Below are positions 11,879 to 24,682 of a stretch of DNA of 64,000 nucleotides, one piece after another; the first letter of the stretch is position 1, and the number at the start of each line of letters is the position of its first letter. The notes beneath the pieces were generated by a model, which saw only the letters and a program-made list of their open reading frames with translations, did no database searches and was not told where the DNA came from. Location: positions 47,506,714 through 47,570,713 of the forward strand of contig CM049320.1 in assembly GCA_026874595.1 (NCBI GenBank). The letters run 5' to 3'. The position numbers and the translations under genes were made by a program. The stretch comes from Sipunculus nudus (lineage: Eukaryota; Annelida; Sipuncula; Golfingiida; Sipunculidae).

Positions 11879-12430
11879 TTATTATTACCAATATGCTGCT
11901 TGGAGCAGGTAGTGTAGTTTGATGTCTGCAGCCATGAGCTAAAAACCTGCTGAAATACTACTAAAAAAATCTTCTTGGACAGATAACAACATATGGCTAT
12001 GAGGCACTTGATAGCTCCTAGTTTAAATCTGCCTTAATTCTCCCTTTATATATCTATATATACTCCCTGTATATTGGTCTAAATACTGTATTTACCTGGT
12101 CTCCATTTGCATGCTATAACAATTGCCCTGTCACACATCGGGATAAACTGATTGTCAGTCACTGCATGAATGAATCACTAGTTTTATGAATTGATGGAAA
12201 CTTGTCATCTAACACCTACAAGTCTAATGTGCTGGAACTGCCTTGAAATCTGCTTTCTTGCCATAGTAAACAAATGCTGACATCTGTAAATTATAGGTCT
12301 ATATCTGACCTCAGGTGCAGAAGTGCCTGATTAAAACTAATCTCTTCTTTCTCATTGTTTGAGCAAAACAACAAACAAAATTAACTTTCTTGCACTGTTA
12401 AAACCATATGTAAATAAAGTGGAAATATTA
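11879..12430. other. NSUN5 intron, nothing recognised
   Basis: AT-rich intron sequence without repeats, splice-supported frames or RNA-gene features that I can identify. Confidence 0.4.
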
Positions 12431-13070
12431 ATTTTTATACGCCAGTCTATGACGGGATGTATTATGGTAAACACTGTCCGTCTGTTAAATTTTAGTGTTG
12501 CAATGATTACTTAATGGCGCTTTGATGGATTTTCACAAAACTCACCATAACTACTCACTAATAGATTATCCTGCCTGAATTTGATTATGGGCCAAATCTG
12601 CACATATTTATAAGGTCAGAGGTCACAAGGCTGATTTATGGTTTTGTGGTAATAACTTACAAGGAATATGATGAATTTTTAATGAAACTCAACAGAAAAG
12701 TCATTCAAATATCTTGCCTTAGCTTGATTTCCAGCAAAACTCATACATATTTAATGAAATCAGAGCCCTGGAGGTCACTGCACTTTGAGACATGTGGTGA
12801 CTTCCCAAAAGCCTATGGATTTTCATGAAACTCATTATAAATTTTTACCAATAGAGTTTCTCACAACAATTAAATTCTCAGCAAAATTCATGCATATTTA
12901 ATGAGGTCAGAGGTCACAACAATATGGCACCACCCAGAATTACCACAAATCTAATGGATTTTCATATAACTCATGATGAGTATTAACCAATACATTTTCT
13001 CACCTTAATTACTTTCTCAGCAATTCACACATATTTAATGAGGTCAGAGGTCACAAAATATGCAACAGGC
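12431..13070. repeat. Dispersed repeat with ~120-bp internal units
   Basis: It starts TATACGCCAGTCTATGACGG. About four diverged units follow with GGATTTTCATGAAACTCAT, ATACATTTTCTCACCTTAAT and ATGAGGTCAGAGGTCACAA. No coding signal. Confidence 0.5.
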
Positions 13071-15179
13071 GTATTATGCACCATTCGCTGTGCTATTGTT
13101 AAAACTTGTCACAACTGGCTTGTGACACTGTGCTCTGACCCTTTCTGTGTGCTATTTGGCCAAGAGTCTGTAACCTGTCATTATACATATCATATTGACA
13201 AGAGAGACTTGGCTGAATGACTGTGGTATATCTGCAAATGCTGCCATTTTTAGCTCAGCTGACTATAAGTCATCTGAGCTATAGTCGTGGTCCATTGTCC
13301 GTCGTCGGTCCGTCTGTCTGTCCGTCCGTCCGTTTGGATGTCCGTCCGTAAGACTGGCACGTTTCGACACCATTGTCAATATGACTTCGTTCCTTCGAGA
13401 TATTAAGGAAAAACCTCAATTTTTTATTAGAAATCTATTTTCACACTTCAGGACTGCCTAATATCAAAACCACTCATCTGGTTTTCTTGATTTTTACCAT
13501 AAATATTCCTCTATATAGTTCCTATGTACATGCCAGAAATTAAGTCAGTATTATTAAATTTAAAAAAGTTATGGGCCCAAACATAATGGACTTTGTAAAA
13601 AAATGAGGAAAGATATTTTGTCACTTAAGACCGAAAGTGTTAAAGGTAGGAATTTTTTTTCAGTAATACTACTTTAAATAATCACTAGGACTGCATTCCC
13701 TCGAGATATTAAGAAAAAACTTCATTTTTCCATTAAAACCCCATTGTTACACTTTAAGATTGCCTAATATCAAAACCACTGATCTGACTTTGATCATATA
13801 TAATATACATATTTTTCTATACATTCGCTATGCATATGCCAGGAATGATGTCATTATTGTGTAATTGTTTTAAGTTCTAGGCCCAAACATAATGCACTTT
13901 GTAAAAAATCAAGAAATATATTTACCCTCTTAACATGAAAATTGCTGAAGGTAGACATTTTTTGCCAGGGATATAACATTATTTAATCAAGATTCAATTG
14001 TATTCCCAAAATTAGTTCTAGATTTTTTCAAATTTTATAAGTTATTAGCATAAATATAAAATCAGTACCTTAAATTTTGCCCAACTTTGGCCATGGCATG
14101 TTTTTTCCATGTAAGCACTGTTGATTTAATTTTCATATCTTGCACATGTAAGGATTTTAGTTATAAAGTTATAAAAGGAATTGGTCAAAAACTAGCTTTT
14201 ATGAAAGTTTTTATGAGACCATATCACACCTTGGCTGTACTGAAGCCCCTCTTTTATGTCCCCACATTGACCTTTCAGGCCAATTATGCATGCTTGAAGG
14301 GAGGCACTCTGCAGCCAGCCAGCTCTTGGGTGGCTTCAACTGGATCTAACTGTCCAACCCCCTCCACTAGTATTTGTTTAGGCCATAACAATAAACTTTT
14401 TTTTTAATTCTTGGTTTATGATAAGAACTTAAAAAAAATAAATGGAAAAGGAATTAATAGTTAATGAGTTACAGGGGAGTACCTTGCAATTACTGATCAT
14501 TTATGGATCTTCCATGGATGGCCAAAATTGTGTTTCAAATGACACCATGCAGTCACCATTGGGTATTTTTCATTTCAACCATAAAAATGAAAAATAAATA
14601 ATTAAAATAAATTGTTGTTTACTATTAGGGATTATATGAAGCAAGATAATGATAGACAAGGATGCAGTTGATTATATTAAATTAATCTAAATTTCCAGGT
14701 CTTTTCCAGGTGTTTAACTTGTTGGTTTATATTTATTACAAAATTAAAATAATAAATTAATGTGTCAAAAATTTAAAATATTACTCAGACAAGTGCTCAT
14801 TAAAGATTTTAATTTGTTTGACTTATAACTCATGGTTGTATCAGTTGTTACATGATACTGGCTAAATAATCAAAATTTATATTGCTGTTCCTTTATTTCA
14901 GTTCATAAAATTAAACATTCCCAACTCCAGTTTGCTCCTGGTATGATATATTGGGTGTTTTGATCCTTGGATTAATTTTAACACATGTATTTGTTTTATA
15001 GCTGAGAATACTTTTCTTTTTTTTTCTGATACCATTTAAAAAAAATATAAATATTCAAATTTTTCCTGTTAGTGCTGTGGATTTAATTTTCATAGCATGT
15101 ACGCATTAACATTTCAGGTCTGACCTACTGCCACTGTGAGTGTCTGGGTCAGGCTGGGTCAGGCAGTAATTACCAGAGA

Positions 15180-15310
15180 GCCTCTCTCACTCTCTCTCTC
15201 TGGCAGTCTAGGTCTCTCTTTCTCTCTCTCTCTCTCTCCTCTGCTTTTTCTCTTTCTTTCTCCATCTTTCTTTCTCTCTTTCTCTTTCTCTCTCTCTCTC
15301 TCTCTCCCTA
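15180..15310. repeat. (CT)n microsatellite
   Basis: An interrupted CT/CTTT simple repeat followed by C-rich pyrimidine sequence, in an NSUN5 intron. The proline/serine/leucine-rich frame across it is compositional only. Confidence 0.9.
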
Positions 15311-15359
15311 ATTGCCTCCCTTCCTCCCTCCATCCCATTCTGTTGACAGGTACTATAAA

Positions 15360-16250
15360 CTAGATACCGTAGATCCGCGTTTTGCTGCCGCGGCCATAAA
15401 ACAAGACTTGCAGCTAAAATTCCTGACTAATATTTCTCGACAAGGGATGCGGCTATAAAACGCAGGTTTGGCTAAATTCAAACATGTACAAGAGACTCGA
15501 CGGCCCGCCGAGGCGCAATGGGCGATAATAGGCTGAGGAAGGAGGAAGTGAATACTGAGAACGTATATTTTATGATACTGCATATTTGTATATTAATTTT
15601 ATTCATTTTTAATTTTATTAAATGTAAAATTGATATTTTAAACAGGCTTATATGTATTATAAACTTTTCTGAGTCAGTTATAAACCACGGCCATTTTCAC
15701 GCAATGATTGATAAAAGATCGATATTCACTCGCCAAATTATGCCAAATTATGCACTCTAACACTAACGGTTGTACCTATATTTGAGTATGGCTGCAATAC
15801 CGGTAAAACATTATTTTAAGATATTTCTTGAACATATCATTTCTTTTAAAATAAACTGTAAAACAAAAGATAATCAAAGACCATAGTTCTTCGGCAATTA
15901 AACCTGCGTTCACGTTCAGATACTTCTTGGTTCATCACACTGTCAATAGATGGCGCTTAAAGGTCATAACCTCACCAGCTAGTTTCGTAATATTTTTATA
16001 TGGCACGTATTGCTAGCAGACGGTTCGGGTACCAGTGTGCATATATTATGATCAGCAGGACCCCGTACGCGTACAGGCTGTGTGAACATCGACGCGGGAT
16101 TCGTTTATTCAAAGGTTTTGTCAAGGTTGTTAATTGACCGACGTTGTATAGAATGTAAATAAAAGTCATCACAAAGAGTACCGTTGGCTTTGATGTCCCA
16201 TTGAAGTTTAATTAGCCAGGGAAAAGGCGCAAGGTACCCAAAGACCCGCT
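15360..16250. other. GC- and CpG-richer island in the NSUN5 intron, unassigned
   Basis: 15360-15540 and 15900-16250 are richer in CG dinucleotides than the flanks (for example GCTGCCGCGGCCATAAAAC and CCCCGTACGCGTACAGG). I see no exon with both splice sites. A younger inserted element is the simplest guess. Confidence 0.3.
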
Positions 16251-17939
16251 AATTCCGTAATGATTTTATGTGGTACATTAGCTATAAATGTTGATGCAAT
16301 TTACAAATGCAAATCAACTGAAATATTCACAATCACATGTATGTTATACTGTAAATTTATAGTATCATTTGGAAACTTGGATTAAAATTATGTAATGAAA
16401 AAAAGGAATAAATGCAAATATTGTTAATTTTTTCTTGGCTCAGTAGAATGGGGAAAAAAATTATTTGCTTTTTTTCTCCATCTTTCTGTCTGTTTTAAAT
16501 ATTTAATGTTCATGAATAAAATTTTTTTTATAAGCACTGTTGAATTAAATTTCATATCTTGTATGTATATGCAAGGGTGTTGTAACTCTCACCATCCCCT
16601 TCTTCATCCCACTGAGGCTTTGCTCCTTGGCACTGTGAACAATAGTTCTCTGGCTTTAGCATAAAATTTAATAATTAAAGAAAATATCTACAGAGAGACA
16701 GAGGCATTGTAACTCTGATCATAACACACCCCCCCCCCCCCCCCAATCAAGTCATTGCACCTGTGGAATGGGTACGTTATGGCAACTGTATACATATCAT
16801 AAAATTGATAAAAAAGGTTTACCAAATAAATTGGATCTCATCAGACAATGTGTAAACTGTTGAATTGTCAACAGCTTATCAAAAATGTAACCAATGGAAA
16901 GGCATGGTCAGGTCTCAAATATTATTTGCAACATTTTCTTCAATCATATAAACCAACCATGGCCCAGATTACCTCTTCCTCCAAAACATTATCTACATTT
17001 CATCATATTTTTAAGATTTTAACCTTCCAGGTGGTTCAGTACTGTTGACCATTTGTCCATAGGTACCTATGTACATGCCAGAAATTATGTCAATATTATG
17101 TAATATTTAGACGTGAGGGGCATCAAAATAATGCACCTTGTCAAGACCAATCTTGTCAAGATATTATGTCCTACAGTCACAAATTCATAAATCCCCTCAT
17201 CAGCATAGTTAATCATAACCTTGTATCTGTCAAATTGAACTCTTGCAGTTTTCCATACACTATAGATCCTTCAACAAATAGCCTTATCATAATTATACCA
17301 CTGCTTAGTATACTGTCATTGCATTCATATTTGCTCAAATAAATTGCTTTTTTCGACCCCTCCCAAATAAATAAAAAATAAACCACTATATTTTACTCCA
17401 TATTAATCCATCTGTCAGGTTATTTCATATATCATTTACTCACATATTACATTATATTTCTTTATAAAAGCCCAACATGACCATGATATTCTAAGCTTTA
17501 TCTACTCAGTATAGTATCACAATGGTGATACATTTATAGTCCAATCATGATCAGCTGAGCGCCGTGACCCATGGGTCCCTTGTTTGTATGTCAGACTGAT
17601 TTCTACAGAAAGATCTTTAAATTGAACAGAGTAACATTGTAAACTGTAGAGTATACACATGTAGTCACATGGCAGTCTCAGCTGTACAATTAAATATTTT
17701 ATATTTGATAACAAAGTTTAAACCAAGTATTTAGTCAGATCTGTTTCCCACTCATTATGGAAAATGAAGAGTTTAACACAGACAACCATTTCTTCAGAAA
17801 ATATGTCAGCTGAGGTGTGGGCCACTTGATGATTCATGTGAATGTTCCTCCAAACCAGAACCATGAAGTTGATAATTTTAAATAACTACTGTAATTGTTC
17901 TTTAGAACTAACTGGGAAGATCCTACTTTGACATGGATC

Positions 17940-18561
17940 TTCCAACTGTCTCAGGTACATATTGACATAGCAGAGACACCGTGGTTATTGTTCTGTCTCA
18001 GGTATATATTGACATAGCAGAGTGACCGTGGTTATTGGTCTGTCTCAGGTACATATTGACATAGCAGAGACACCGTGGTTATTGGTCTGTCTCAGGTATA
18101 TATTGACATAGCAGAGTGACCGTGGTTATTGGTCTGTCTCAGGTACATATTGACATAGCAGAGACACCGTGGTTATTGGTCTGTCTCAGGTATATATTGA
18201 CATAGCAGAGTGACCGTGGTTATTGGTCTGTCTCAGGTACATATTGACATAGCAGAGACACCGTGGTTATTGGTCTGTCTCAGGTATATATTGACATAGC
18301 AGAGTGACTGTGGTTATTGGTCTGTCTCAGGTATATATTGACATAGCAGAGTGACTGGTTATTGGTCTGTCTCAGGTACATATTGACATAGCAGAGTGAC
18401 TGTGGTTATTGGTCTGTCTCAGGTATATATTGACATAGCAGAGTGACTGTGGTTATTGGTCTGTCTCAGGTATATATTGACATAGCAGAGTGACTGTGGT
18501 TATTGGTGTGTCTCAGGTATATATTGACATAGAAGAGTGACTGGTTATTGGTCTATTTCAG
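17940..18561 (+). repeat. 47-bp tandem array made of copies of the NSUN5 exon-4 acceptor
   Basis: The unit is GGTCTGTCTCAG|GTACAT (or GTATAT) followed by ATTGACATAGCAGAGTGACC and GTGGTTATT. Two variants alternate, giving a 94-bp higher order. The true acceptor at 18549-18567 (GGTCTATTTCAG|GTACATC) is the last unit. Each of about 13 decoys, if used, would give Tyr-Ile-Leu-Thr and then TAG in the exon's frame. Confidence 0.9.
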
Positions 18562-18703
18562 GTACATCAAGCAAGTATCTGACCTGCAGCCAAAACAGTT
18601 TGTACGCGACTTCCACCTGGATGACGTCCTCACGTTTTGTCCAGGAACAGATCTACATGAACATCCTCTCTATACTGCTGGTCACATCATCCTGCAAGAC
18701 AAG
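18562..18703 (+). CDS. NSUN5: NSUN5 exon 4 of the visible part (residues 138-184)
   Basis: It encodes YIKQVSDLQPKQFVRDFHLD, then DVLTFCPGTDLHEHPLYTAGHIILQDK. The stretch TDLHEHPLY-AGH-ILQD is almost identical in vertebrate NSUN5 and is the most diagnostic part of the gene. The first base completes Leu-137. The donor is AAG|GTGAGT at phase 0. Confidence 0.93.
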
Positions 18704-19411
18704 GTGAGTCCTGCCAGATTTTAACAGATCTTTTAGCCATCCATTCATAAACTTGAACAGTTTGAAACTTTATTAATTTTACATGGATTGTACAACTAGT
18801 CATAACTAATTTTTTTAGCTGTCCATTAGGGCTGAAAGGAGAATACTTACCAAATTCTTTAGTCCAAAATTTGTAGTCAAGTACTTGTGTATGTACATGT
18901 ATATCTGTATATTACTGCAAATTTACGGCAGTCTGTAGGCCTATTTGTTCATTATTGTAGCCTGGTAGACGGCTCTAAACATATGCTAAGAGTGTTCACA
19001 GTCTGCTAGGCTTACCAATTCCAGACTGGAATAAGTAGCTGATATGCTTATGGAGACCAGAAAAACTGGTATAGTTAACTTGGCAGTACATGTTACTGAG
19101 TTAACATTATACATAATAAGCATACTTTACAGTTAATTTTGAAGGGACTTACATTAATGAGTTATAAGCTTTTGAATGGATTTTTTCACTCTGTTTAATT
19201 TTAGTATAAATTTATATCTATTCTTTCTCTGGGATAAAGTAAGCCATTACAAAGTCAAATTTATGCATATTTTGCATCAGTAAACAGATGTCTGTTTTAT
19301 CTTCAAAGTGTTGCCATGGTAACAAGTACTCGAGTCCCAGTTGGGTAATACCTATTGGGTTCTCGAGTCCAAAATTTTGTACCGGTATCAGCCCTACTCT
19401 CCATTGCTCAT
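18704..19411. other. NSUN5 intron, nothing recognised
   Basis: AT-rich intron. No tandem array or coding signal was seen on either strand. Confidence 0.45.
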
Positions 19412-19515
19412 CTGGTGGCCTTCAGTGGTGCCTGGTGGTGGAGTAAACCACAACCCAAGGAAAACGACCTTGAAAAGGCCACTACAAACCACTGTCATAG
19501 TCATAACCACACATG
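19412..19515. repeat. SINE-related fragment
   Basis: GGTGGAGTAAACC, AAAGGCCACTACAAACCACT and the order of the intervening blocks resemble the body of the SINE at 10880-11107 (GGTGGAGGAAACTGG, GGGCCACTACAACCCACT). The tRNA-like head is absent. Confidence 0.45.
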
Positions 19516-19577
19516 GAGACAGAGCCCATAAAAAGGGGAGGGGGGGGGGAGAGAAACTGCTTCGTCTTGCATCTTGA

Positions 19578-19733
<156 letters not shown>

Positions 19734-19739
19734 TAAATT

Positions 19740-21004
19740 GATTGGATTTTTTTTCATCTCTCTGTCTATTTTTAAATATTTAATAATTATAACTAAACCT
19801 TTTTTCCCTGTAAGCACTGTTGAATTACATTTTATATCCTGTATGTATATGCAGAGGTGTTGTAACTCCCACCATATCCCCCCCCCCCACCATCAAGTGA
19901 TTGCACACAATATATTTTCCTGCCTCAGCAGAATGGGAAGTAAAATGAGCAGCTTTGTCTGTCTACCAGTCTGTCTCTCCTTTTTAAAATATTCAGTAAT
20001 TATGAATGAACTTTTTTTTTCCTGTAAGCACTGTTGAATTAAGGTTCATATCCTGTATGCATATACAGAGATGTTGTAACTCCCATCTCCTCTCCACCCC
20101 CACCCCCCCAATCATCAAGTCCTTGCACCTGTGGACTGGGGATGTTGGTTATATTGCAGCTGTATAAAATTGAAGAAAAGAAATGATATAATAAACACAA
20201 AATAGGATCCAACTGAAAAAAATGTATACTGTAACTGCTGAACTTTCAACAGATTATCAAAAAGCTAATCAGTGATCATGGTAATAGTATGGATCTTATT
20301 TTCACAAACTGCTCACATGTTTAAGTTTCAGTATTAGGAAACCCATGGTCAGATCTCAAAATATTATTTTGCAACAATTTCTTACTCATCAGTACAAACC
20401 AATCATATCAAACAACCATTGCCTATATTACCTCTTCCTCTCAGACTTTATCTCCATTTGATATTATTTTAGATTTTTACCTGAAGAGTCAACTCTTTGT
20501 CTGTTGGCCATCTGGCCATCCGGTCATTGTCATTGTCAGGGCAAAAATTGTAATCACTGGACCTCGAATCTTCTCACTTGACATCAAGGGAGGTCCATGA
20601 AAAATCTCCTTGGAAACCTGAAATTTGGTCTCTGTTACCCATATCCTCTGAGCTATGGGGCTTAGAAGTACCCCCCAGAATAATGAAGAAATTGATACAA
20701 AAGCTCCTGTATCTGAACAACTAATACATTGATCACCATGATTCTTTTCATGCATATTGATAATGGAGAGGTTTCATCAGTTCCTGCAGTAAACCCAAAA
20801 TGAGGTCTCTGAAGTATCTGAACAGCTAATGCATTGATCACCATGATTCTTTGCATGCGTATTGATTATGGAGTGTTTCATCAGTTTCTGCAGCTTGAGC
20901 TAATATGCATGAACAGTGATGGAATTTCCATTATCTTAATCAGTGCAAGTACATATTGACAACATGTTAGTTGGCTGAGCGTCATGACCCATGGGTCACT
21001 TGTT
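19740..21004 (+). repeat. Dispersed repeats in NSUN5 intron (AGCTCAGCTGA-family interior and 3' end)
   Basis: GTAAGCACTGTTGAATTA occurs at 19812 and 20027, and TCAACAGATTATCAAAAAGC at 20247. Blocks with CTTGGAAACCTGAAAT and GTTTCATCAGTTCCTGCAG recur at 20560-20890. The interval ends GGCTGAGCGTCATGACCCAT at about 20990. Poly-C runs occur at 19877 and 20100. Confidence 0.5.
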
Positions 21005-21836
21005 CAACTTAAGGCCACCTGATAGTGTCAAACAATCCCTGAATACGACAAGCATTAAGCATGAATAGTTTAAATGTAATGTCTGTGGGAATATTTTAGA
21101 AATGGTGGTTTTACCTTAAGATTATGACCACAATCATATTTTCCCCAGCATTATCAGTGCTCAGCTATGTCTGGCTGAATTCTAGCACAGTTGTCTACAC
21201 ATTTTTGTGTTGGACCAAGGGCACCTCAAAGGACATTTGGAACCCCCAACACATTAAATGATTTTGAGCATTTTTGTTTGTTTTTCGCACATTGAAAATT
21301 GAGCAATGTGGGCTATTCTGTGGTTATTGTCTAACTGACCCAAGGGTGTGCATCATTCCAATATATCCCTGTGGTCTTGCAAATTTGAAGAAAATCTGCC
21401 TGACCAGTTTTCAGAACTGCCACAGACATATTGGTCAAGTGGACTTGATTTATTCTAAATTCAGACACTGTTCACAGCTAAGGGTTTTGTGGATCAGCTT
21501 TTGCACCTATGTTATTCTTGGTAAAAGTAGGTCACTTCAGTTTTGATAGAAGACTGCAATTCAGAAAAGTAAAGTCAGATAATTTGCTGATAGGCCCTGC
21601 AAATGTCTAGACTTGAAAGCTAAAAGACGTACATGAAACAATTGATTGTTTGATTAATTATCAATCATTGCATGGTTGTTACAATCATCAAATAAGTTCC
21701 ATAACCATTTCAACACACTACTGTCTCCTGAATTACCTAAAATGTATGTTCTGATGTATATAACCACATCAGAATTAAAAAAAAATAATAATTTTCAGCA
21801 ACATGTTTGCATCTTTCACTGATTTTGTATTTTCAG
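21005..21836. other. NSUN5 intron, nothing recognised
   Basis: No repeats or splice-supported frames were seen. A 90-codon frame (21274-21546) has no family resemblance. Confidence 0.4.
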
Positions 21837-22015
21837 GACTGTGTTTGCCTTTGACCTTGACCCTAAAAGGTCATCAACCATGAGCACTCAGCTCCTGCGA
21901 GCAGGCATTTTGTGTGCTCATACCATGAACATGGACTTCTTGAAGGTGTACCCAAGTGACCCAAAGTATGAAAATGTCACTCACATACTTGTTGATCCAT
22001 CCTGCAGTGGTACAG
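21837..22015 (+). CDS. NSUN5: NSUN5 exon 6 of the visible part, motifs II-IV (residues 224-282 plus flanking bases)
   Basis: It encodes TVFAFDLDPKRSSTMSTQLL ... HILVDPSCSGT. FDLD (residues 228-231) contacts the ribose of SAM. DPSCSG is motif IV, whose Cys-279 is the product-release cysteine in this family; Ser before Cys instead of the usual Pro is typical of NSUN5. The acceptor is TTTTCAG|G. The donor ACAG|GTCAGT leaves G, which joins GT of the last exon (Gly-283). Missing this donor gives CAG TAG at once. Confidence 0.93.
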
Positions 22016-23078
22016 GTCAGTAGTGTCAGTGGTACAGGTCAGTAGTGTCAGTGGTACAGGTCAGTAGTGTCAGCTGTTTGATCCATCCTGCAGTGGTACA
22101 GGTCAGAAGTGTCAGCTGTTTGATCCATCCTGCAGTGGTACAGGTCAGTAGTGTCAGCTGTTTGATCTATCCTGCAGTGGTACAGGTCAGTAGTGTCAGC
22201 TGTTTGATATTCTGCAGTGGTACAGGTCAGTAGTGTCAGTGGTACAGGTCAGTAGTGTCAGTGGTACAGGTCAGCAGTGTCAGTGGTACAGGTCAGTAGT
22301 GTCAGTGGTACAGGTCAGTAGTGTCAGCTGTTTGATCTATCCTGCAGTGGTACAGGTCAGTAGTGTCAGCTGTTTGATATTCTGCAGTGGTACAGGTCAG
22401 TAGTGTCAGTGGTACAGGTCAGTAGTGTCAGTGGTACAGGTCAGTAGTGTCAATGGTACAGGTCAGTTGTGTCAGTGGTACAGGTCAGTAGTGTCAGTGG
22501 TACAGGTCAGTAGTGTCAGTGGTACAGGTCAGTAGTGTCAGCTGTTTGATCCATCCTGCAGTGGTACAGGTCAGTAGTGTCAGCTGTTTGATCCATCCTG
22601 CAGTGGTACAGGTCAGTAGTGTTAGCTGTTTGATCTATCCTGCAGTGGTACAGGTCAGTAGTGTCAGCTGTTTGATCCATCCTGCAGTGGTGCAGGTCAG
22701 TAGTTTCAGCTGTTTGATCCATCCTACAGTGGTACAGTTCAGTAGTGTCAGCTGTTTGATCCATCCTGCAGTGGTACAGGTCAGTTGTGTCAGTGGTACA
22801 GGTCAGTAGTGTCAGTGGTACAGGTCTGTGTCAGTGGTACAGGTCAGTAGTGTCAGTGGTACAGGTCAGTAGTGTCAGTGGTACAGGTCAGTTGTGTCAG
22901 ATGTTTGATCTATCCTGCAGTGGTACAGGTCAGTAGTGTCAGCTGTTTGATCCATCCTGCAGTGGTACAGGTCAGTAGTGTCAGCTGTTTGATCCATCCT
23001 GCAGTGGTACAGGTCAGTAGTGTCAGCTGTTTGATCCATCTTGCAGTGGTACAGGTCAGTAGTGTCAGCTGTTTGATG
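22016..23078 (+). repeat. Tandem array made of copies of the NSUN5 exon-6 donor (22- and 42-bp units)
   Basis: The 42-bp unit is the last 22 bases of the exon (GATCCATCCTGCAGTGGTACAG without its first two bases, then |GTCAGT) plus the first 20 intron bases (GTCAGTAGTGTCAGCTGTTT). The 22-bp unit keeps only GTCAGTGGTACAG|GTCAGTAGT. By eye about 33 further donor copies follow the real one. The short open frames on both strands across it come from the repeat. Confidence 0.92.
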
Positions 23079-24682
23079 ACATGTTCATTTAAGATCCATT
23101 ACAACAGAATAGAGAATATTTTCAGTGGAAAGAATTGTTTAATGATTATTTCCGTTTTCCTTGTGGTTTGTTTGTACATGAATACTCATTGATAAAGCCA
23201 AACAGATAAGTATTACGTTGTAGGACATCATAGCTGTATACTACCCCTCTTTCACCAAAAGTGGACTTACTCATAAACACCCCATGATAAAGTAGGCTGT
23301 CCTAGGGGTCAGAGTAGGGGATACTTACTTGTTTTGTATCTCCCAGAACGAGATAGACATGTGGCCGCTATCCAGCCATTGATGAAGTAGAGAAAGTAAC
23401 CTGACAGTTATGGATGCTTCTCATAAGACGGCACATAGTGAAGTCACAATGACCTGCTAAGGAGCTAAACGTTAATTAGAATAAGGGGAAACCCTTAGCT
23501 CTATTATAGCTCTATTAATTATTACATTTAATCAAAAGACTGGCATTATAGGATGTTTTGGTTGAAAAATAACAACCATTAAAATTCAGACAAACATTTT
23601 GGTGATTAAAACTAGTTTGCTTCATGGTTTCATCTGTGATAGAAATCCTATGTGTCACCTCTATTACGTATGTTTGTGTCAGACTGACTGTCCTCATATT
23701 AAGCTTTTTGCTGAATTGACTTTCAGTCATGCTGAGCTATAGTATTGATTGGTCTTTGTCTGTTGTCCTTAAGTCACCCAGCCAGCCATTGCACCTTGGG
23801 ATTTCATATTAGACATCCTTACAAACAGGCATAAGTCACAAAGTCACAGAATAAAAACACAATTATGGGCATGTTGATTGTGATCAAGAATGCTGAATGA
23901 AAAAATTATATTGAATCAAAAAATGAAATGTTAATGGGCCTCTTCAGAGACACTGTCAACATGCAATCCAGAAAATGACCGAAAGACGTGAAATTTTACT
24001 ATCATTCATCCATTTGAGTGAAATTTCGAGGGAGCTTGTGTATTGCAAAAATTGTAGGTTCATTATTCCTTGATAGTGGTCTAAGTCTCTCAAGGATAAT
24101 TGTTCTGCCTATCTTTATTTAAATTTATGATGAATAAGACTTTCATTGAACAATGGTGGAACCATCAATCATTTCTTAATTTTATATAAATTTGATTTTT
24201 TAGACTTGATTGTTGGTACACATGGCACAGTTTCAGCTTAGATACCATGTCCTGTTTTCCTTTGTGTGTTTATCCCCACACAAGACCCATTAGAGTCACA
24301 GGGCATGGAGGATCCTCATTTTAAAGTGCGTGCTAGTTAACCACATATCATGTGGTGTGTGATCCTGCTGTAGCATCCCTGCACAGGTCTGGCCAGATGT
24401 GGAAGCTGAAGAATAAGAATGAACTACATGAATTTGGATTTGGTATATGTATGGAACCTGCCTTTGGACCTTCATATCCATACTTGAAATTTGAAAGAAC
24501 CCACAATGAATTTAGTTCAAGAAATGAGTACCTTTGTGCAAGACATTTTATAAAATATAGAAGAACAGTCCCAAATTGTTCATTTATTGACATAATTTGC
24601 ATAAGCACTAATATTCTACATTTATAGTTGCACATTGTTATCAAGGATGATGAATAGTTTGAAGTATCTGTCATGTTTTTAG
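23079..24682. other. NSUN5 intron, largely unassigned
   Basis: 23705-23780 resembles the start of the AGCTCAGCTGA family (TTTTTGCTGAATTGACTTTC, GCTGAGCTATAG). Frames of 91 and 120 codons at 24348-24710 overlap on opposite strands without homology or splice support. Confidence 0.4.

Larger units (their letters stand above)
13246..17586 (+). mobile_element. Long or nested AGCTCAGCTGA-family region
   Basis: The left boundary is TTTTTAGCTCAGCTGACTAT with a GTCCGTCCGTCCG run. The right boundary is GATCAGCTGAGCGCCGTGAC followed by CCATGGGTCCCTTG. Inside, two ~300-bp units (13390-14000) share CGAGATATTAAG and TGCCTAATATCAAAACCACT. Blocks TAAGCACTGTTGAATTAAAT and GTTGAATTGTCAACAG recur at 16530-16870, 19800-20260 and 37140. 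The region may be several elements inserted into one another. Confidence 0.45.

Noticed and set aside
15136-15363. 75-codon Leu/Ser-rich frame
   Set aside because: Product of the (CT)n microsatellite.
22016-23192. Frames of 62-106 codons (VVQVSSVSCLIHPA repeats)
   Set aside because: They are the donor array read through; the opposite strand is open too, as expected for repeats.
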